A stretch of 64,000 nucleotides of DNA from Acestrorhynchus altus (lineage: Eukaryota > Chordata > Actinopteri > Characiformes > Acestrorhynchidae), in assembly GCA_034509495.1 (NCBI GenBank), contig CM067503.1, positions 49,535,783-49,599,782 of the forward strand. The letters are read 5' to 3'. A model generated the notes under the pieces. The model saw nothing but the letters and a program-made list of their open reading frames with translations, had not been told where the DNA came from and made no database searches. The position numbers and the translations under genes are program-made. This document shows, in pieces, positions 1 through 14,600 of the stretch. Numbering within the stretch: position 1 is the stretch's first letter; every line of letters begins with the position of its first letter.

Positions 1-540
1 TTAAAAATGTATATCTGCTTACAAACCATGAGTAAAGAAGTATAAAGCTAAAACATGTAAACAAACACATTCAAGTTGTATATAAACATCAGTTATAGAC
101 TTTCCTGCAGTACCTGGTTTGAAAATATGGACACATTTGTTGAGGTGACGGCTCTTATAAACTGGTCTATGAGCACATGTGCATCAAGCTAAACTCTCAG
201 TGTCATTTACTAGCAATCGTAGGAGCCTGAAATCCAAATCAAAGCGCGAGATGGAAAGAATGTGGTGAGTCGTATCTGCCTTGGTTGTTGCCCCCAAACA
301 GACGTAGGCCAGTCAGAAAATAATGAAACTCAAATGTTGCCAAATGTGTTACAGGATGATGTTTGGTAGGACATTGACCTGCTCTTTGAGTCCTTTGAGG
401 AAGGAGAACCAGAAAATGAACACTTGGCATCACTAATTCAAGTCCAGACGTCTTCCAGGCGGCCTGCAAGAAAGCATTCAAACCTTTATCAGTTAAACTA
501 GATCAAGTTCTTTATTTTACACCCCTTTCTTTATGTCTGT
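1..540. other. Flank with no recognised feature
   Basis: I see no splice-bounded exon, transposon signature or tandem repeat here. An open frame at 239-481 on the minus strand has no motif I recognise and no supporting context. Confidence 0.4.
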
Positions 541-740
541 GCTCTCCGGGGTCAACCAGAGGAGGATGGGTTCCTCTTGTGACCTTGGTTCTTCTTAAGG
601 TTTCCTCCAAGCCTGAGGGAGTTTTTCCTGCCACTGTCGTCCCCTGGATGCTCAAAAGAGGCCCTAAAGCTGCTTTGTGACAACGCCTTCATTGTAAGAA
701 GCGCTATATAAATAAACTTTGATTGACTGATTGATTGACC
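541..740 (+). mobile_element. L2-type LINE 3' end
   Basis: It carries the well-known fish L2 3' UTR signature: the GAGGATGGGTTCCTCTTGTG segment, then AGGGAGTTTTTCCTGCCACT, AAAGCTGCTTTGTGACAA and GCGCTATATAAATAAA, ending in a (TGAT)-rich tail at about 720-738. Only the 3' end is present, as usual for 5'-truncated LINE copies. Confidence 0.75.
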
Positions 741-1329
741 TAGATTTGTTGTCCAGAAGAGATGTGGTTGAGCAGCTGTGGAGCTCAGTGGTGTCGGATC
801 CTGCTGTATTGGGTATTTTTTGTATGGTAATAGGTTTTTGGTGTTTATTTGATCAATGAGATGATGAATAAATAATGGAGGGATAAATGTGCTGAATATT
901 TTAGTGCCAAGACAGGAGACCTGCTTGATAGGCTGACAGCTTGGCTGAGGAGGAGCTGCAGGAAAAGGAGTCTTGAGATTAATGTGAGAGTACTGTTTTA
1001 AGTCTGGCTGAGATGCAAAAAAAATTATACTGAAACAATTAATTACTATATATTTTATTATAGATTTTTGGAAAGTAACAGCCTTGATAGACAATTCCAC
1101 TGATTCAGCAAAGCATGATTATGCCAAATTACAAAATATTTAGTTAATTTAAAATACAATCTATTCTCACCATTTAAAACAGTAATAAAATGTAGATAAT
1201 GTATGTCTACAGTGATATATGATCTAAATCAAAATATACAAACAAACCCCTTCCTTTAACAATGTATAGAATTGACACCTACCAATTCTATAACCTTTTA
1301 ATATAATATATAATATAATATATATATAT
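741..1329. other. Downstream flank of the receptor gene
   Basis: AT-rich DNA with AT dinucleotide tracts near 1303-1335. No gene or recognised transposon is seen. Confidence 0.35.
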
Positions 1330-1508
1330 ATATACATATTTTTATTTATTTATTTATTTTTTTAATTTAAATTCCTGGACAGTTTAAAGGCTTAGAAGTG
1401 GTATCTTATACTCTTGTTCATGTGAGAAAGTTAAAGAATCACAATGTATTTGGTAGCGTTCAACAGGTTACCTAACAAATATACAGTACACTTAAACATT
1501 TGATTATA
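1330..1508 (-). terminator. Receptor 3' UTR and candidate polyadenylation signals
   Basis: Downstream of the stop on the minus strand, several overlapping AATAAA hexamers (TTTATT on the plus strand, about 1340-1360) occur in an AT-rich simple repeat. They would give a 3' UTR of about 150-170 nt. No cleavage site can be defined from sequence alone. Confidence 0.4.
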
Positions 1509-1585
1509 TTAAGTATTCACAAATGTGTCTGAGTTTGAACCTGAAGACATAGCAAATCCACTTCTGTCTGCTACGTGGTACCCAT
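1509..1585 (-). CDS. adgrf: Receptor exon 23: last coding exon and stop
   Basis: A 77-nt coding segment after a TTTTTTGCAG acceptor, phase 1 in, ending with TAA at 1511-1509. It encodes NGYHVADRSGF and a Ser-rich end finishing FVNT. The stop and length bring the total coding length to an exact multiple of three. Confidence 0.85.
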
Positions 1586-4500
1586 CTGCAAAAAACAAGA
1601 AGAGTTTAAAATGCCATTTTTCTGTGCAGAACATTGCTTTGGATACAAGAAAATAAATAACTGGCCAAAAATTCTAATTCAGGTTTAAAGGTTATTAAAT
1701 AAGCAAATGTAAAGGTTACCAACAAAAAAAAATTTATTAAGATAATTGACAACTTTTTAATTAAGTAGCAAAATGATGTTTCAGTGCATTTGGCATCAAA
1801 GCAGTTCAGGAAAGACTATGACAAAACACAGGCAATTGACTGTACACTTGAATGCAAACCCAAGATTTTAATGAGTGAATGAATCAATCTATCAGTAAAA
1901 ACTGAGAAAGGTTTAAGCAAAAGTAAATAGAAGAAGGGTGAGGATATCAAGAATACAAATTCTTTATTATTATTTATCTATATAGAGTAACATTTTGAGT
2001 GTGTAAACAAACATTTTTGCATATGTATGAGATGATATTAGTCACATTCCAGTGTTTGTAAGCAGTGTTAGTCTATCTTCTTAAGTTTTATCTTTATTAT
2101 TAGTGTGATTGCAGTAGGTAATCACACTGCTGTTCTTCTTAAGCATTATTTTGATTATTAGTGTGATTGCAGTAGGTTCGGAAACCCCACATTCTGGTCA
2201 AAAATGTTGGCTTTGGGCACAAATTGTTTGCCAAATTGTGGCGAACTCTTTGTGGACATATCATACACTGCTGAGCTGCAATCACACACTCTAGCTTCAA
2301 TAAAGTTCCAGGAGAGACATTATTATGTCAACCCACACATTTGTCATTTTTATCAGCAGTTGATTGGAGAGCACACACGGGATGGTAAATGGCATCAGTT
2401 AGTAGCCAGGTAGTGCAAAAGAAATAGGGATTAATTCTTGCAGTAGCCTGGTTGGGCAGTAGGCCTGTTTGTTGTTGTTTATTTTGATATTGGTAAGGCC
2501 AGAAAAAAATTACCACATAACCAAATTCCAACACCACACCCACAAATTATTATCTGAACTGATAGTATCACTGTGTTTCACAATTAGGAGAGAAGCATTT
2601 ATTAGCTATAAACTTACTTCTGTGTCGGAACCTTCCAAAGAAGCCTTGCCCACTGGAAGAGGAGGGGCCTGCACTAGTGCTCTGTAAATTGAATGTGAAA
2701 AATAAAATGTATTATAAATGTAATGTAAAAGCTTGCATGATAGAAATAGACTTAAATGAATAGAATAGAATACAATAGAATAGAACTTCATGCAAGGAAA
2801 TGTACCCTAGTGTGGCTTGAAGTGATATTCCTTAGCATCAATTTTCCTGCCAATTCCTCACGTATCTGAGATACGGAAAACAAACAGAAACGAATAAGTT
2901 ACTGAGTTACAAAATATTTCTCAAAGTAAAGTAAATGTATTAAAATAGTTTGTCCATAAACCTGCATTAGAGAATTTGGGGTCCAAAACAATACAGAAAG
3001 ACAAAAGATACCTTACTGTCCAATAGAACTGCAAAGACCAGAATAAAGAAACCCTGTAAAGAGACGGATGTTAAATTAAAATCAGCATTTTAATGATTTT
3101 TCATCTTAAACATATTGGTTAGTTTTACTTCCTGTCTCAAAACAATGGTTTATGGTTGTGACTAATGATGTCATGATGATCATGTGATTAAACTATAACA
3201 ATGTTATGATGTTTCAAAAGTAGTTATTTTGAGAGAAGTTGAGCTTTAGAGAAAATAACTCAGTCAAGACTGTAAATCTGCCATAATTAAGTGTATGAGT
3301 GGTAGATGACCTTTTAAAGTGTTCTGTAATTTACTGTTATGTTACAACGGCAAAATCCAGGTCTGATTGTAGGACATTATCGTTACTAAGTAGTGAAGAT
3401 CAGTCATAACAGTCATGTGCTCAGCTGAGAAATGTAACTGCCTTAATAAGAGACATTTCTTCTGTTTTGCTGTTAGCATTTATCCACTGATGTTCGTTTA
3501 CATTTCACCTATGGTACATACTGTATATATAAGTAGTCACTGTACCATTTTCAGTTTGCCCTTCCATTATAACAATAATACATGACCATAATAATATTCA
3601 TACCTGCAGTGAATTGAAGATTGCGAAGACTATATGAATCCCTAAATTAGCCGACACCATGGTCCCAATTCCGAATCCCCAGGTCAGACCGAAGAGAGGT
3701 GTCAAGATGCCCACACATCGGGCAATGACCACTAAAGTATGTTTTTCTTCTGGCTGAGTGGTGGCTCCAACTCCTCTCTTTAACATCTTAAATAAAATCA
3801 CGAGAAGCACCAGAAAATTTATCACTACAATAGTGAGCGCAGGAATCACAAATGCCAGGATTGCTTTAGTTTTGTCCCAGTTCAGCCAACAAGCATTTTC
3901 TTCCTGGATATATCCTTTACCTCCAGCTGTCGCTGCCACAGTGATGACCGCTATGAGTAACGGGGCCCCATAGCCAACAGTGAAGGCTATGACCATCATT
4001 TTGGCCTTGGACATTGAAGCAAAGACCACAACAGTCCGATAGAGAAGCAAGAGTGCTGAGAACAACATCCAGAAGAAAAGAGCCAGGTAAAAAAAATGCA
4101 TGAAGAATGTGGCTGTACTGCAGGGGCCCAGCGGTGTTGGTTTCCCTTCTTTAGCAATACCTGCTCCAATGATGAAGCAAATGTCCGCAATCAGAAGGGA
4201 CAGAGCGATGTTGACTATAGAGACATGGCGCATGTAGGATGTGTCATTCCTTGTCATTGATTTCCAAATAATGCCTTCAATGATGAGGCAGAAGATCAAG
4301 GAGATCATGGAAATACCAACACCAATGTATGTTATATAGTCTAAGGCTATATTATCCACCAAGAAAGGTGACATCAGAATTGAGAATGAGGTTGTGTGGT
4401 TGCACTCGCACGTAAACTTATCAGTATGATTCACTACAGCCTTTACTTCACATCCAGTTGAGTCCCATCCTCCAGTCTTATTCAAAAGATTGAAGTTCCA

Positions 4501-7500
4501 GAAGACACACTGAGGGTTTCCCAGTGATGTATTTTTAGTATTAAAGGTGAGACTGATGTTGTGAACTGAATTGTTCATAATGACTGCAGCCACATCTGCA
4601 TTGATACTGGTATCGGTTTGACTGCCATTATTGGTTGAATTTCGAACAGGCAGGACAGTGTTAAAAAAGGAGAAAATTATTATGGTGACTGAAGTCTTTC
4701 CATTAATCTCTGGAATAGCTATTTGAGTTGTTGAATTTATGCCAAATGTCCCCAAAAATGGGACATTAGTGCTAGTTCTGTTAAGGTAAATTGTGTTTGT
4801 TGGTATGCTGAAGTTCTCATCGGTTAGTGTCTTGCCCATATCTTCAGTGGACTTCAGAAGTAAAGAACTTGTCTGTTGAGTTCTGCTGTGTTGATTCAAC
4901 TGCACCCATGTTTTCTCAGCCTTTACTGATCCAATAACATCCAGTATGTATAGGAAATTCTGGAAATTTTAATAATCATTACATATTGATTAAATAACAT
5001 CGACACATTACAGTTAACTGTAATGCACAACAATTCTAAACAAATTCAAATCAAATATAACACATTCATATATATTGTTCAAATAAGCAACAAGGGGTTT
5101 ACATACCGTCATAATGGATTTATCAACCTTAATTAACTGTGAAACATTGGCAGTGGATTGTAGTAAACCAACAACTGCAATAATATTTGCAGTAGATCCT
5201 GTTATTGCATCAGAATTTGTTTGGGTGGCATTTAGTACGTCAGTCACAAAGCTTGGAATATCTGCTGGTTGTAAATTCTACCAAAAAACAAACAAAAAGA
5301 CAAAAACAAAAGAAAAAAGTGTCACTATGGACATTCAAAACATTTTGTCTGAACATAATGCACATCATAATACCCATACTGTTACCTTAGCTCTGTTTAT
5401 CAGGTCTTGGAGGACACGCAAGACACAGTTGTTTTCCAAAATGTCCCAATCACCTTTGCTTGTTGTGTTCAATACACAGATGCCAGTAACAGTGCCAACA
5501 CTATTTGCATCACAAAATCCAGGGTGGATGTTTCCAGAATTTCCAGCTCCAAACTGAGTATTGAAACAATCGAAACCTACAGGGATAAACGAATAGACAA
5601 CAACTGAAAAACATATAAACATGAAAATTGTCTTGAAGATTTTTTTTATGTATGTAAAGTTGCAACCTAGCATGTGTTTTTGCATAAATAAAAAAATCCC
5701 TGAGTGAACAAGAAAAGCACAATTGAAAGTTTGTGAACACTAGTCCTACAGATAGATAAGGAACCAAATCAAACAAATGAGACAATGTTTCATGTCTGTG
5801 AGGATGAAAGTATGTGAACTTTTGGGATCAACAGATCATCTGAAGGTGAAGTCAGGTGTTGTCAAACAATGGGAGCCAATCAGGTGTGAGTGGGCATATC
5901 CTGTTTTATTTAAAGAACAGAGATCTACCAAAGTATGATCTTCTCAACACATATCATTTTATGAAGGTACGAACAAAGGAGATTCAGTGGAGCTCAGAAG
6001 AAGAGCTGTTGCTGGAAAAGGTTACGGAACCATCTGTAAAAGCTCCACTGATTATCTTATTTTATTTTATCTTCTCCAGAAGTTCTCCACCAACAAAGAT
6101 CCCACCAAGAGCAATGCGTGTAATAGTTCATGAAATCACAAAGGAACAATGGTGGGTATGTGAAACAGGCAGAGCTGTCAACATGCTGTTTGGGTAGCCA
6201 CCGTATTTCTGAGGAGCAGCCTGCATTTGCTTGGTCAGTGGTGTTTCCTCAGCAAACCACTGTGGGCACTTTTCCACCAATGTGGAATGGGCTCCAAACT
6301 GGTTTGTGAACCTAATTTTGAACGGTTCTGACCATTTCCACCAACAGAAATAGGTTCCAGAACCAGGACCCTTTTTGCAGCTGATGAGCAGGTGTTTTAG
6401 CTCAAACTATTGTGGGTGTGTCCAGTTGTACAGGATCAAGGAGCAATGACATACCATTCGTCTCATATGGTGCAGTATTACCTTCTATGTCTTATAACAT
6501 TGCTGACCATCTGTAATTTGTTAAATTCACATGGACAGACCAGAGGACATAAAACCCTGTCCCATTTGTGAAACATGGAGGTGATTTAGAATTTACTGGT
6601 ATAAAGCAAAATGTCAGGACATCTGTCCGTGAATCCCAAGAGAACATCATAAAGCAAAACAAGATCCCTTAGCAAATAAGTCATTCAATAGAAATGTGGT
6701 GAAAGGACCTGGAGCGAGCAGTTTATGGGCAGAATCCCAGCAAAATTGAGGATTAGGCAAAAATTCCTCCAGGCTATTGTTTATTAGTCCTCCAGGAAAC
6801 TTTTATTTGCATGAGGTCACACCTGATACTGAAATCAAAGGTTCACATTCTTGTACCACTGACATGTAATATTGCACGAAAATCAGCAGGTGTCTCATTT
6901 GTTTGATGTTGTTCTCCTTTTAGGACTGAAAATCTGCTCATTTAACCTTCACATCTTAACTGGTGGTACTGCATCTCTAGGTGGCACTACAACAAGCAAA
7001 ATCTTACTATACCAACAAAATCTGTGTGACAAAATAATTGGCACGGTGCTACTATATGCTGTCCTGGACCAATATCCATCAAGTGTGATGTTACATTTAA
7101 AAAAAAAATCACAGCTGCTTTCAGCCAATCAGATTTCAACATGTGCTTAAACGTCTGAGAATTGGCTGACTGGAATGAAATGTCTGAATCTAAATTGAGC
7201 ATATCTCTCAAACTGTCATACACAGTTGGAATTGGAATCGGCTATAATAAACCTGAAGACTCTGCAAGTGCATGTCATTTAAAAATATTTACCATATTTC
7301 TACAAATTTGCATTGTTTGAAAACTACACATTTTGTCTAGTCCAACAATTCACATCCCATTGTTTCAAGTCTTGTATTCTAACAACATGTTGTCAATTAA
7401 TAATTAACAAAAACTTGTGAACTTGTTTTAGAACTTGTTTTAAAATGTTTTATATAATCTCAGTCCATCTGGGCAGAGCATAAAAAATTAGTTGGCTAAT

Positions 7501-8599
7501 AACTTGGGACCAAATTTGAGGCATCTATACAAAATATGATTTTGACAAAGCAGAATCTGAGTGCAGTGGAGCACATATTGCAAAACCACACATATACAGC
7601 TCTAACGTCAGAGGCATGTAAGCTAGAGGGATCGTACACCTTTATCAATGTTTTGTGGTACTGCATCAGTAGACTATAGTGTGGCACTATAACAAAAATA
7701 AAGTTACTGCATCACCAAAATGTCCAAATGACATGAAAAGTGTGATGGTGCTACTGTACGGACTATGATAAAGGTCGCTTGGCTATATTTTTTATCAGTT
7801 TGCGCTGTTCTGGGTTGCTGTGATCAGGCTCTGATCCCCGTGCTGGCTCACACTATGTACAGTTTAAGTAGTTATGTACTCAAACTCAAAATGAAAATTT
7901 TGAGTACTGGATATTACAGTTTACCGTTTTGAATAAAGATATTCATATTCTAATTCCCTTAGAAACACTAGATTTCTTTTTTATTGATTTATTTTGGTAA
8001 GAACAAATGACAACTCACTTTTTGAAGTTACCGTTATTTGGACAGAGCTTGAATTGTGAACTTTTCCATTGTCTTCACGAACATCACACCTGAAGTTTAG
8101 AATTAGGTCACTTTTCTGACAGTCTGCCTGGCTGATATTCTGAGTATATGTGTTGCAGTTTGTCTGTTGGCCTGCACAAAAATAGTACAATGGCATCATT
8201 AAAAGGAAACTTTAGATCAATAATGTGATTATAGTAAAATAAATAAATAAATGAATTAATTAATTAATAAAAAATTAATATTTCTCTTTTCTCTTGTGTT
8301 ATTTTTAGTGAACAAAGTACAAATTATATTTATAATCAATAAACATTTCTCCATTTTCTCTTGGAGAAAGACCAGCATTTAGAGATCCCATTCTTGTTTA
8401 TCTAATCAATCCTTTATTTAAAAAATTCTGTAAATCAATCCGGATCTCAATCACGCAGGACATTCCACTCCGAGATATTACAATTTAATCAGCCCAACAA
8501 TAAACCCAGATACATTATTTTAAGTGAACTAATTTGCCATTTGTGTTGGACACAGTTGGAATTTTGCTTGCACACACGCACACACACACACACACACGT

Positions 8600-8648
<49 letters not shown>

Positions 8649-11600
8649 CAGTGGGTGCATGTAAATACATTTCTGTCAGAGGATCTTTCTCTAAAGTTTA
8701 CTGTAGAATACAAACAGGCACCTGTTAGCAACAGAGGTAGCAATGCTGATGTTTTTCTTTCATCCAGAGAATTAACTGAATGTAAGACTGACTGAAATAT
8801 AGTGAATCAGCAGTTAGTGTGTAACCTGTTAGTGACTGCGGCCCATCGGTGCTGATCAGACTCCACTGAACTGTATAATCGCTCTCAGCACAGCACACCA
8901 GGTTGATTGGTGAGCCATCACAGAGCAAAGTTGTTGAAGGATTTATTGTGACATCTGGTGGTGGCTGAATAGACATTTTTTGAAAGCTTATGTATAACAT
9001 TGAATTAAAGGTCATTGTGCATGCGTATTGACCTGTGAAAGCAGAAATGAAATGATTAAATTATTTCAAATCACCAAAATTAATTACAGCAAATCATAAA
9101 ATAAAAGCACACGTAATTACAATATTAACAACAACAACAACAACAACAACAACAATAATAATAATAATAATAATAATAATAAAGAGGTATTTGTTTATTA
9201 TAACTATGTATTTTTACAAAGTTAATACCGTGAGCTACCAAATAACACCTCACACATTTAATCAGGGCCTGTGTTTCCAGTAAAATTAACACATGAATGC
9301 TCTGCTGTGGCTGATGGTGAAATTGGCAGAATTTGAACTTTTAAAGAATGGTGACGTGCCACTGATACCATCTTTTGATACTATGCTCATATCCACATCC
9401 ACTGTATTTCTACCATGTATTGATTCTCCCCTACAGAGAACATCATATAAATGTGTTAAAACAGCATGTTAACAACACCTTAACTAATCAATTCTGCCTG
9501 TGGCATCATAACATTCTGTTAAAAGTTCAGATTCGATACGAATCATCAATACGATGGTGATGCCAGTGACAGAACATTTGATGGTCCCCATTTTGAACAG
9601 CTGATTATGTCACTATGAACCAAACTTAGACAGCTTTGGTTACTGCTGTTCCAAACAGCTGGAAAACTAAGTGAGGTGACCTTTAGAATGAATGTGTGCG
9701 CTCTTGCATTTCTGTGTGTATATACACACAGTCAAAAGCCACAGGACACCCTTTTATTTGAGAAAGAAAAAGGAAAATGTCGTATCTGAATACCTCAGAC
9801 AGTGACCAGTGTGGCGGCCTAAATCGTAGGCTATGTCTGGAACGTTTTAAAAAGCTGCTTTATTGGATCAAGCGCAGGTTTGGGAAGGTGGTCGTGCAGT
9901 ATATCAGAGAACACCATAATTGTCAGAAATCAATTGTCGTAATCAGATTTGAAAGTTCAAAACCTTTGTTGTTCAACACAGGTAACTTAAGATGGAATTG
10001 ATGAAAGAAGACAGAATGTGGCGTTATGTTTTTTTGTTTTGTTTGATTTAAAAAAAACGTTGCTTCATCATTACTCTGATACAATAAAATACTGGTGTTA
10101 GCAGTTCAGCTCACTCTGACTGACCAGTAAATGTCATGTGAATTAATCATGACTTACCATTGTCGTTATCATTGGTGCTTTTCACTGTGAGTATTGTCTT
10201 GTCAGAACTAACGTCATATTTAGCACTGCCTCCAATGACGTTGTCATTCATTGTCCACGCTATATTCTGAATACTTGGGTCTGGAGTATTACACGTCAAA
10301 ACCATACTGTTTCCAGGGTATATTTTGCCTTTTGTTACATTATACAAGTCATTCTCCACTAAAAACAGAAGTAACAGTCCATTAGATTTGTGTAATATAT
10401 TTAACTTTGTAGAGTCAAGTCTGCAATTTTAAACATATAACATTTTTTAAATATCACTGTCTATCTCATGACACAAATTGATTTGTTTATTTGTGTATTT
10501 GTTTATTTACAATGGAAATGCAAGACTGCAGTGGTGTCGTGCCCGACTATCATCAGGCATGTCACTCAGAATGACAGCCGGTCATCTTCACTAGGTTTTG
10601 TCTTGGTGGAAATGACCACCAAATCTGTGTGTGAAGGCACGTGGTCAGTGGTCTTGTTGTCACAGTATGGAGTGCAATTTTGTAAGAGCCCTGATCACAA
10701 TAGATCATTACAGGCACTTCTATATTACATTAATGAGGTTCTGCAACCAGTGGTTCTACCTTTTCTGAACACACACTCCGGTGCTCTATTCCAACAGGAC
10801 GACGCTCGTCCACACTGCTGCCGTCTCAAGATCTCGTCTTGAAGACACAGATACTATGCCGTGGTTGGTCTCATCTCCAGACCTGTCCCTGATTGAAAAT
10901 GTGAGGGACGCTATTGGACACTCTATCAACACTCCACCCCTACCACACCATCTGCAGAACTGAGTGAGAACATTCAAGCTACATGGGATGGATCATCACA
11001 GGACACCATTAGGAACCTCTACACCTCCATGCAGAGACGTCTGGCGTGTTGCGTTAAACCCGACGCCGTACTGAGAGATATAAGTACTACTACTACTTCT
11101 GTATGAGTAGATCAATAAATATTGATCAGATCAGACTACAGTTATCATCAGTTATTGATCCTGATCACCTTCATCTTCCTTCCCAACAGGAAGGAATGTA
11201 CATGTACATAGCACTTGTGAGAGGTGCAATAAGAGAAACTGCAATTTACATGCAATTAGGTTTGTTCCTGAACATCCTAAAATGAAACGTAGGGGGCAGC
11301 AGATTCATGAAAACAAGAATTCTGTTAAATTGCACGCCAAACTGCAGTTTTCTGATATGTAACATATAAATACTTTGAGGGATTTTAAACCAGTTTTGTA
11401 CTTTAGTAATTTCTTATTTTATATTAGGGTAAATAGGGTGTAGAGAGAGATTTTCCTGTTGATTATTGTTGATGTGAAAGTTATTAAAAGTGTCATTAAA
11501 TGCTATACTAGCTCTACACCACAGACACTTTTCTTGAAAAAGAGCACAATTTTCATTAAAGGATATATACTCAAAAAATCTACATGCACAGTACAATTCA

Positions 11601-14600
11601 ATTTAGGGAACATAAAATAATAAACCTACAAAACATATGGGGACAACTGTATTTTAAAACTCAATGCATGTGATTAGTATGATTGCAGATGAGACAGTAG
11701 ACACACTTACACACACTTATAGAGCTACAGGTGTAGGATTCTCAGGATCCTACCTTAACATCTGTCAGCAAAATGAATCCCTAACTCTCTACAAATTTAC
11801 TTCCTGCCTCCTTTTGACTTGATGCACTGACCATCAGGACAACACTCCTTTATTGATTACATCCCTAACTAGCAAACCAGATGCCTAAGCATCACACTGA
11901 TGACTACTAACGTTAGCTGGTTGTGTTGGACTGAGGGGTTCTGTTCTATACTGTCTTTAGAACTGTTTAGTAATAAATAGAATAACCTCAAAACTACAGA
12001 ACAAAGTATTTGGTGTCAGTTCAATACAACATTATTACAGGACCGTTCTGGATTTCATGGGACAGTTGGTTGCCCTAAACACATCCCACAGAATGTCAGT
12101 TCATCTACATCCTTTGTTACTATCATTCTTGGTTTTTTTAAACATAATATACAAAAAAGAAAATTCTGGTTTAAACTCAAAATTGAACTATGATCTTACC
12201 AGTCTGAGCAAATGAATTGGGACTCACTAATAATCCTTGTGCAGTGAGAACTGAGGCTAGTTGTGTGTTAGCTTTGCTGAAATCAATTGTTTTACTTGTA
12301 ATTACAATTTGAAAGTCTGATATCACACTGCCAGGTCTGTCGAAAACACAAAAAGTCATTATCCACAAACTCTTACACATTCAAGCAAAGTGAACCTTTA
12401 GATATGATCATTTTAGGCCGAACTCTAGTAACTAACTGATTGTTTTGTTTAAAATCATTTAAAATAATTGTGGGTAAACAAGATCAGTAACAGCCATACC
12501 TGTACCGAATGATGGTCACAGAACCAGCTTTGTATGATGGAATTGTGCTTTTGTAAACACTATCAACCTTAAAAAAAGATTTGTACTGATTAATAACAGT
12601 TTGTTTTAACAGTTTATTTTAAGATAAAAAGAATGAGAAAATATATTGCATACTTACTGAACTCACAATGATACTGGAGTGGGATATGTATTTTTCACTC
12701 TGTTGGTTTGTGAGCGTGCTGTCAAATGTTTCACTTATTGTCATTGATATAGTTATAGGGAACTCTAAAAGAAAAATAATAATAATAATAAATAAAAAGA
12801 CAATTAAATGTTTTATAGAACTATATAATAGTAACATTTATATAAATAATTCTAAAATATATGAAACTCAATAAGCTTATTTGTGTGATGTTCTGAAGCT
12901 TATTATTAAGCAACATTAATTCTCAGCATGTCTGCTCACTGTAATATTTAATATTTATTTTTTGCATCCAGGAAATGCTGGCATGGTAAATTGGAAGAAC
13001 AAACAAAAGACAGTGAAAGACATGTGAAAATGAACTACTTTGCATGGTAAGTATTGTATTGCTTGTTAGATTTGGGGAACAGTACTGAACATAGAGTTTT
13101 TTTAATACAGTATGGACAGTACAAAATGTCTTGTGATAAAGATTTATAAATCAGAATTGATGCAAATTAGGAGAATTAATGGTGCAATACATTGTTCATT
13201 TATTAGGCATGAGAACCTCATTCATAGGCCATACTTTACAATGTAGAAAAATGGAATTAAATGCAATGGGTATTGTTTGTAAACCATACCTAACTGGGAG
13301 CTGTGAGGGGTGGTTCCTGAAAAGTGCAACAAATATTGTAATAGTGCAATAAGAATATATACATATATGATTAAAATGTACCCCAAGAATTTCATACCAC
13401 ATCCACAATTTTCACACAGTCATGGTCCTAATGTACTGGTCCTAATATTCAAATTCAGTTCAATTCAGTACCTGACTACCTGACTGGCAGACCACAGTAT
13501 GAATGTCTGCAGCACTGTGTCTCAGACAGATTGTTAGCAACACTGGAGCCCCAGAGGGGACTGTCCTCTCTCCTTTCCTCTTCACCCTCTACACAACTGA
13601 CGTCAGCTACTGCACAGACACTTGTCATCTGCAGAGGTTTTCTGATGGCTCTGCAATAGTTGGCTGTATCAGCAGGGGTGATGACGACAAGTACAGGGAG
13701 AAGGTGAAGGACTGTGTCACATGGTGTGAGTTGAACTATCCGTAGTTCAATGTAACAGACAAAGGGACTGGTGGTGGAACTGAGGAGGGACAAGGAACCA
13801 ACGACCCCTGTGTCCATCACTGTGGAGGACTACAAATATCTGGGAGTACATACTAGCAATAACCTGGACTGGGCTATGAACAGTGGTGCCCTTTACAGCA
13901 GGGGCCAAAGTCACCTCTAATGTCTAAGGCTTCTGAGATTGTTCAACACCTGCTGGACTATGCTCAGGAGGATCTTCTATGAGTCTGTGGTTGTGAGTGC
14001 TGTTGTCTATGGTGTTGCATGCTGGGGCAGCAGGCTGAGGGCAGCTGATATCAACAGAATCAACAAACTGATCCAGAAGACTGGTAATGTTGTGAGAGTT
14101 GAGCTGGACTATCTGATAGCAGTGTCGGAGAGGTGGATGCTGTCTAAACTGCAGGTCATTATGGACAATGACTCTCACTCACTCTACCAAACGGTGATGA
14201 GACACAGGAGCACTCTCAGTGCAAGACTCATCCCACCAAAGTGCACCACAGAGCATCAAAGAAGATCATTCCTACCTGTGGCCATTAAACTCTATAACTC
14301 TTCCCTTAATGGGTGACCACAATGAACCACAATGATTCACTTGTGCAGTTTGAATTTATATATTTGTGCAATAACTCTGAAGAACAATAATTTAAATTAC
14401 TTACACAATGTTTCATATTTATTTACTACCATAGCCACTCTCTTTTCACAAGAATTTTAACATGCAACGTGTTTGTCTGTTTATTCTTTTATATAGGATA
14501 CATTGTTCATTTATTAGGCATCAGAACCTCATTCATAGGCCATACTTTACAATGTAGAGATCATTCCTACATTAGAAAAATTACATGGTTATTTTGAAAA

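Noticed and set aside
2204..2413. 69-codon plus-strand frame in a receptor intron
   Set aside because: There are no motifs, no neighbours on that strand and no splice context.
5114..5557. 147-codon plus-strand frame
   Set aside because: It is the antisense of receptor exons 17 and 18 plus their intron.
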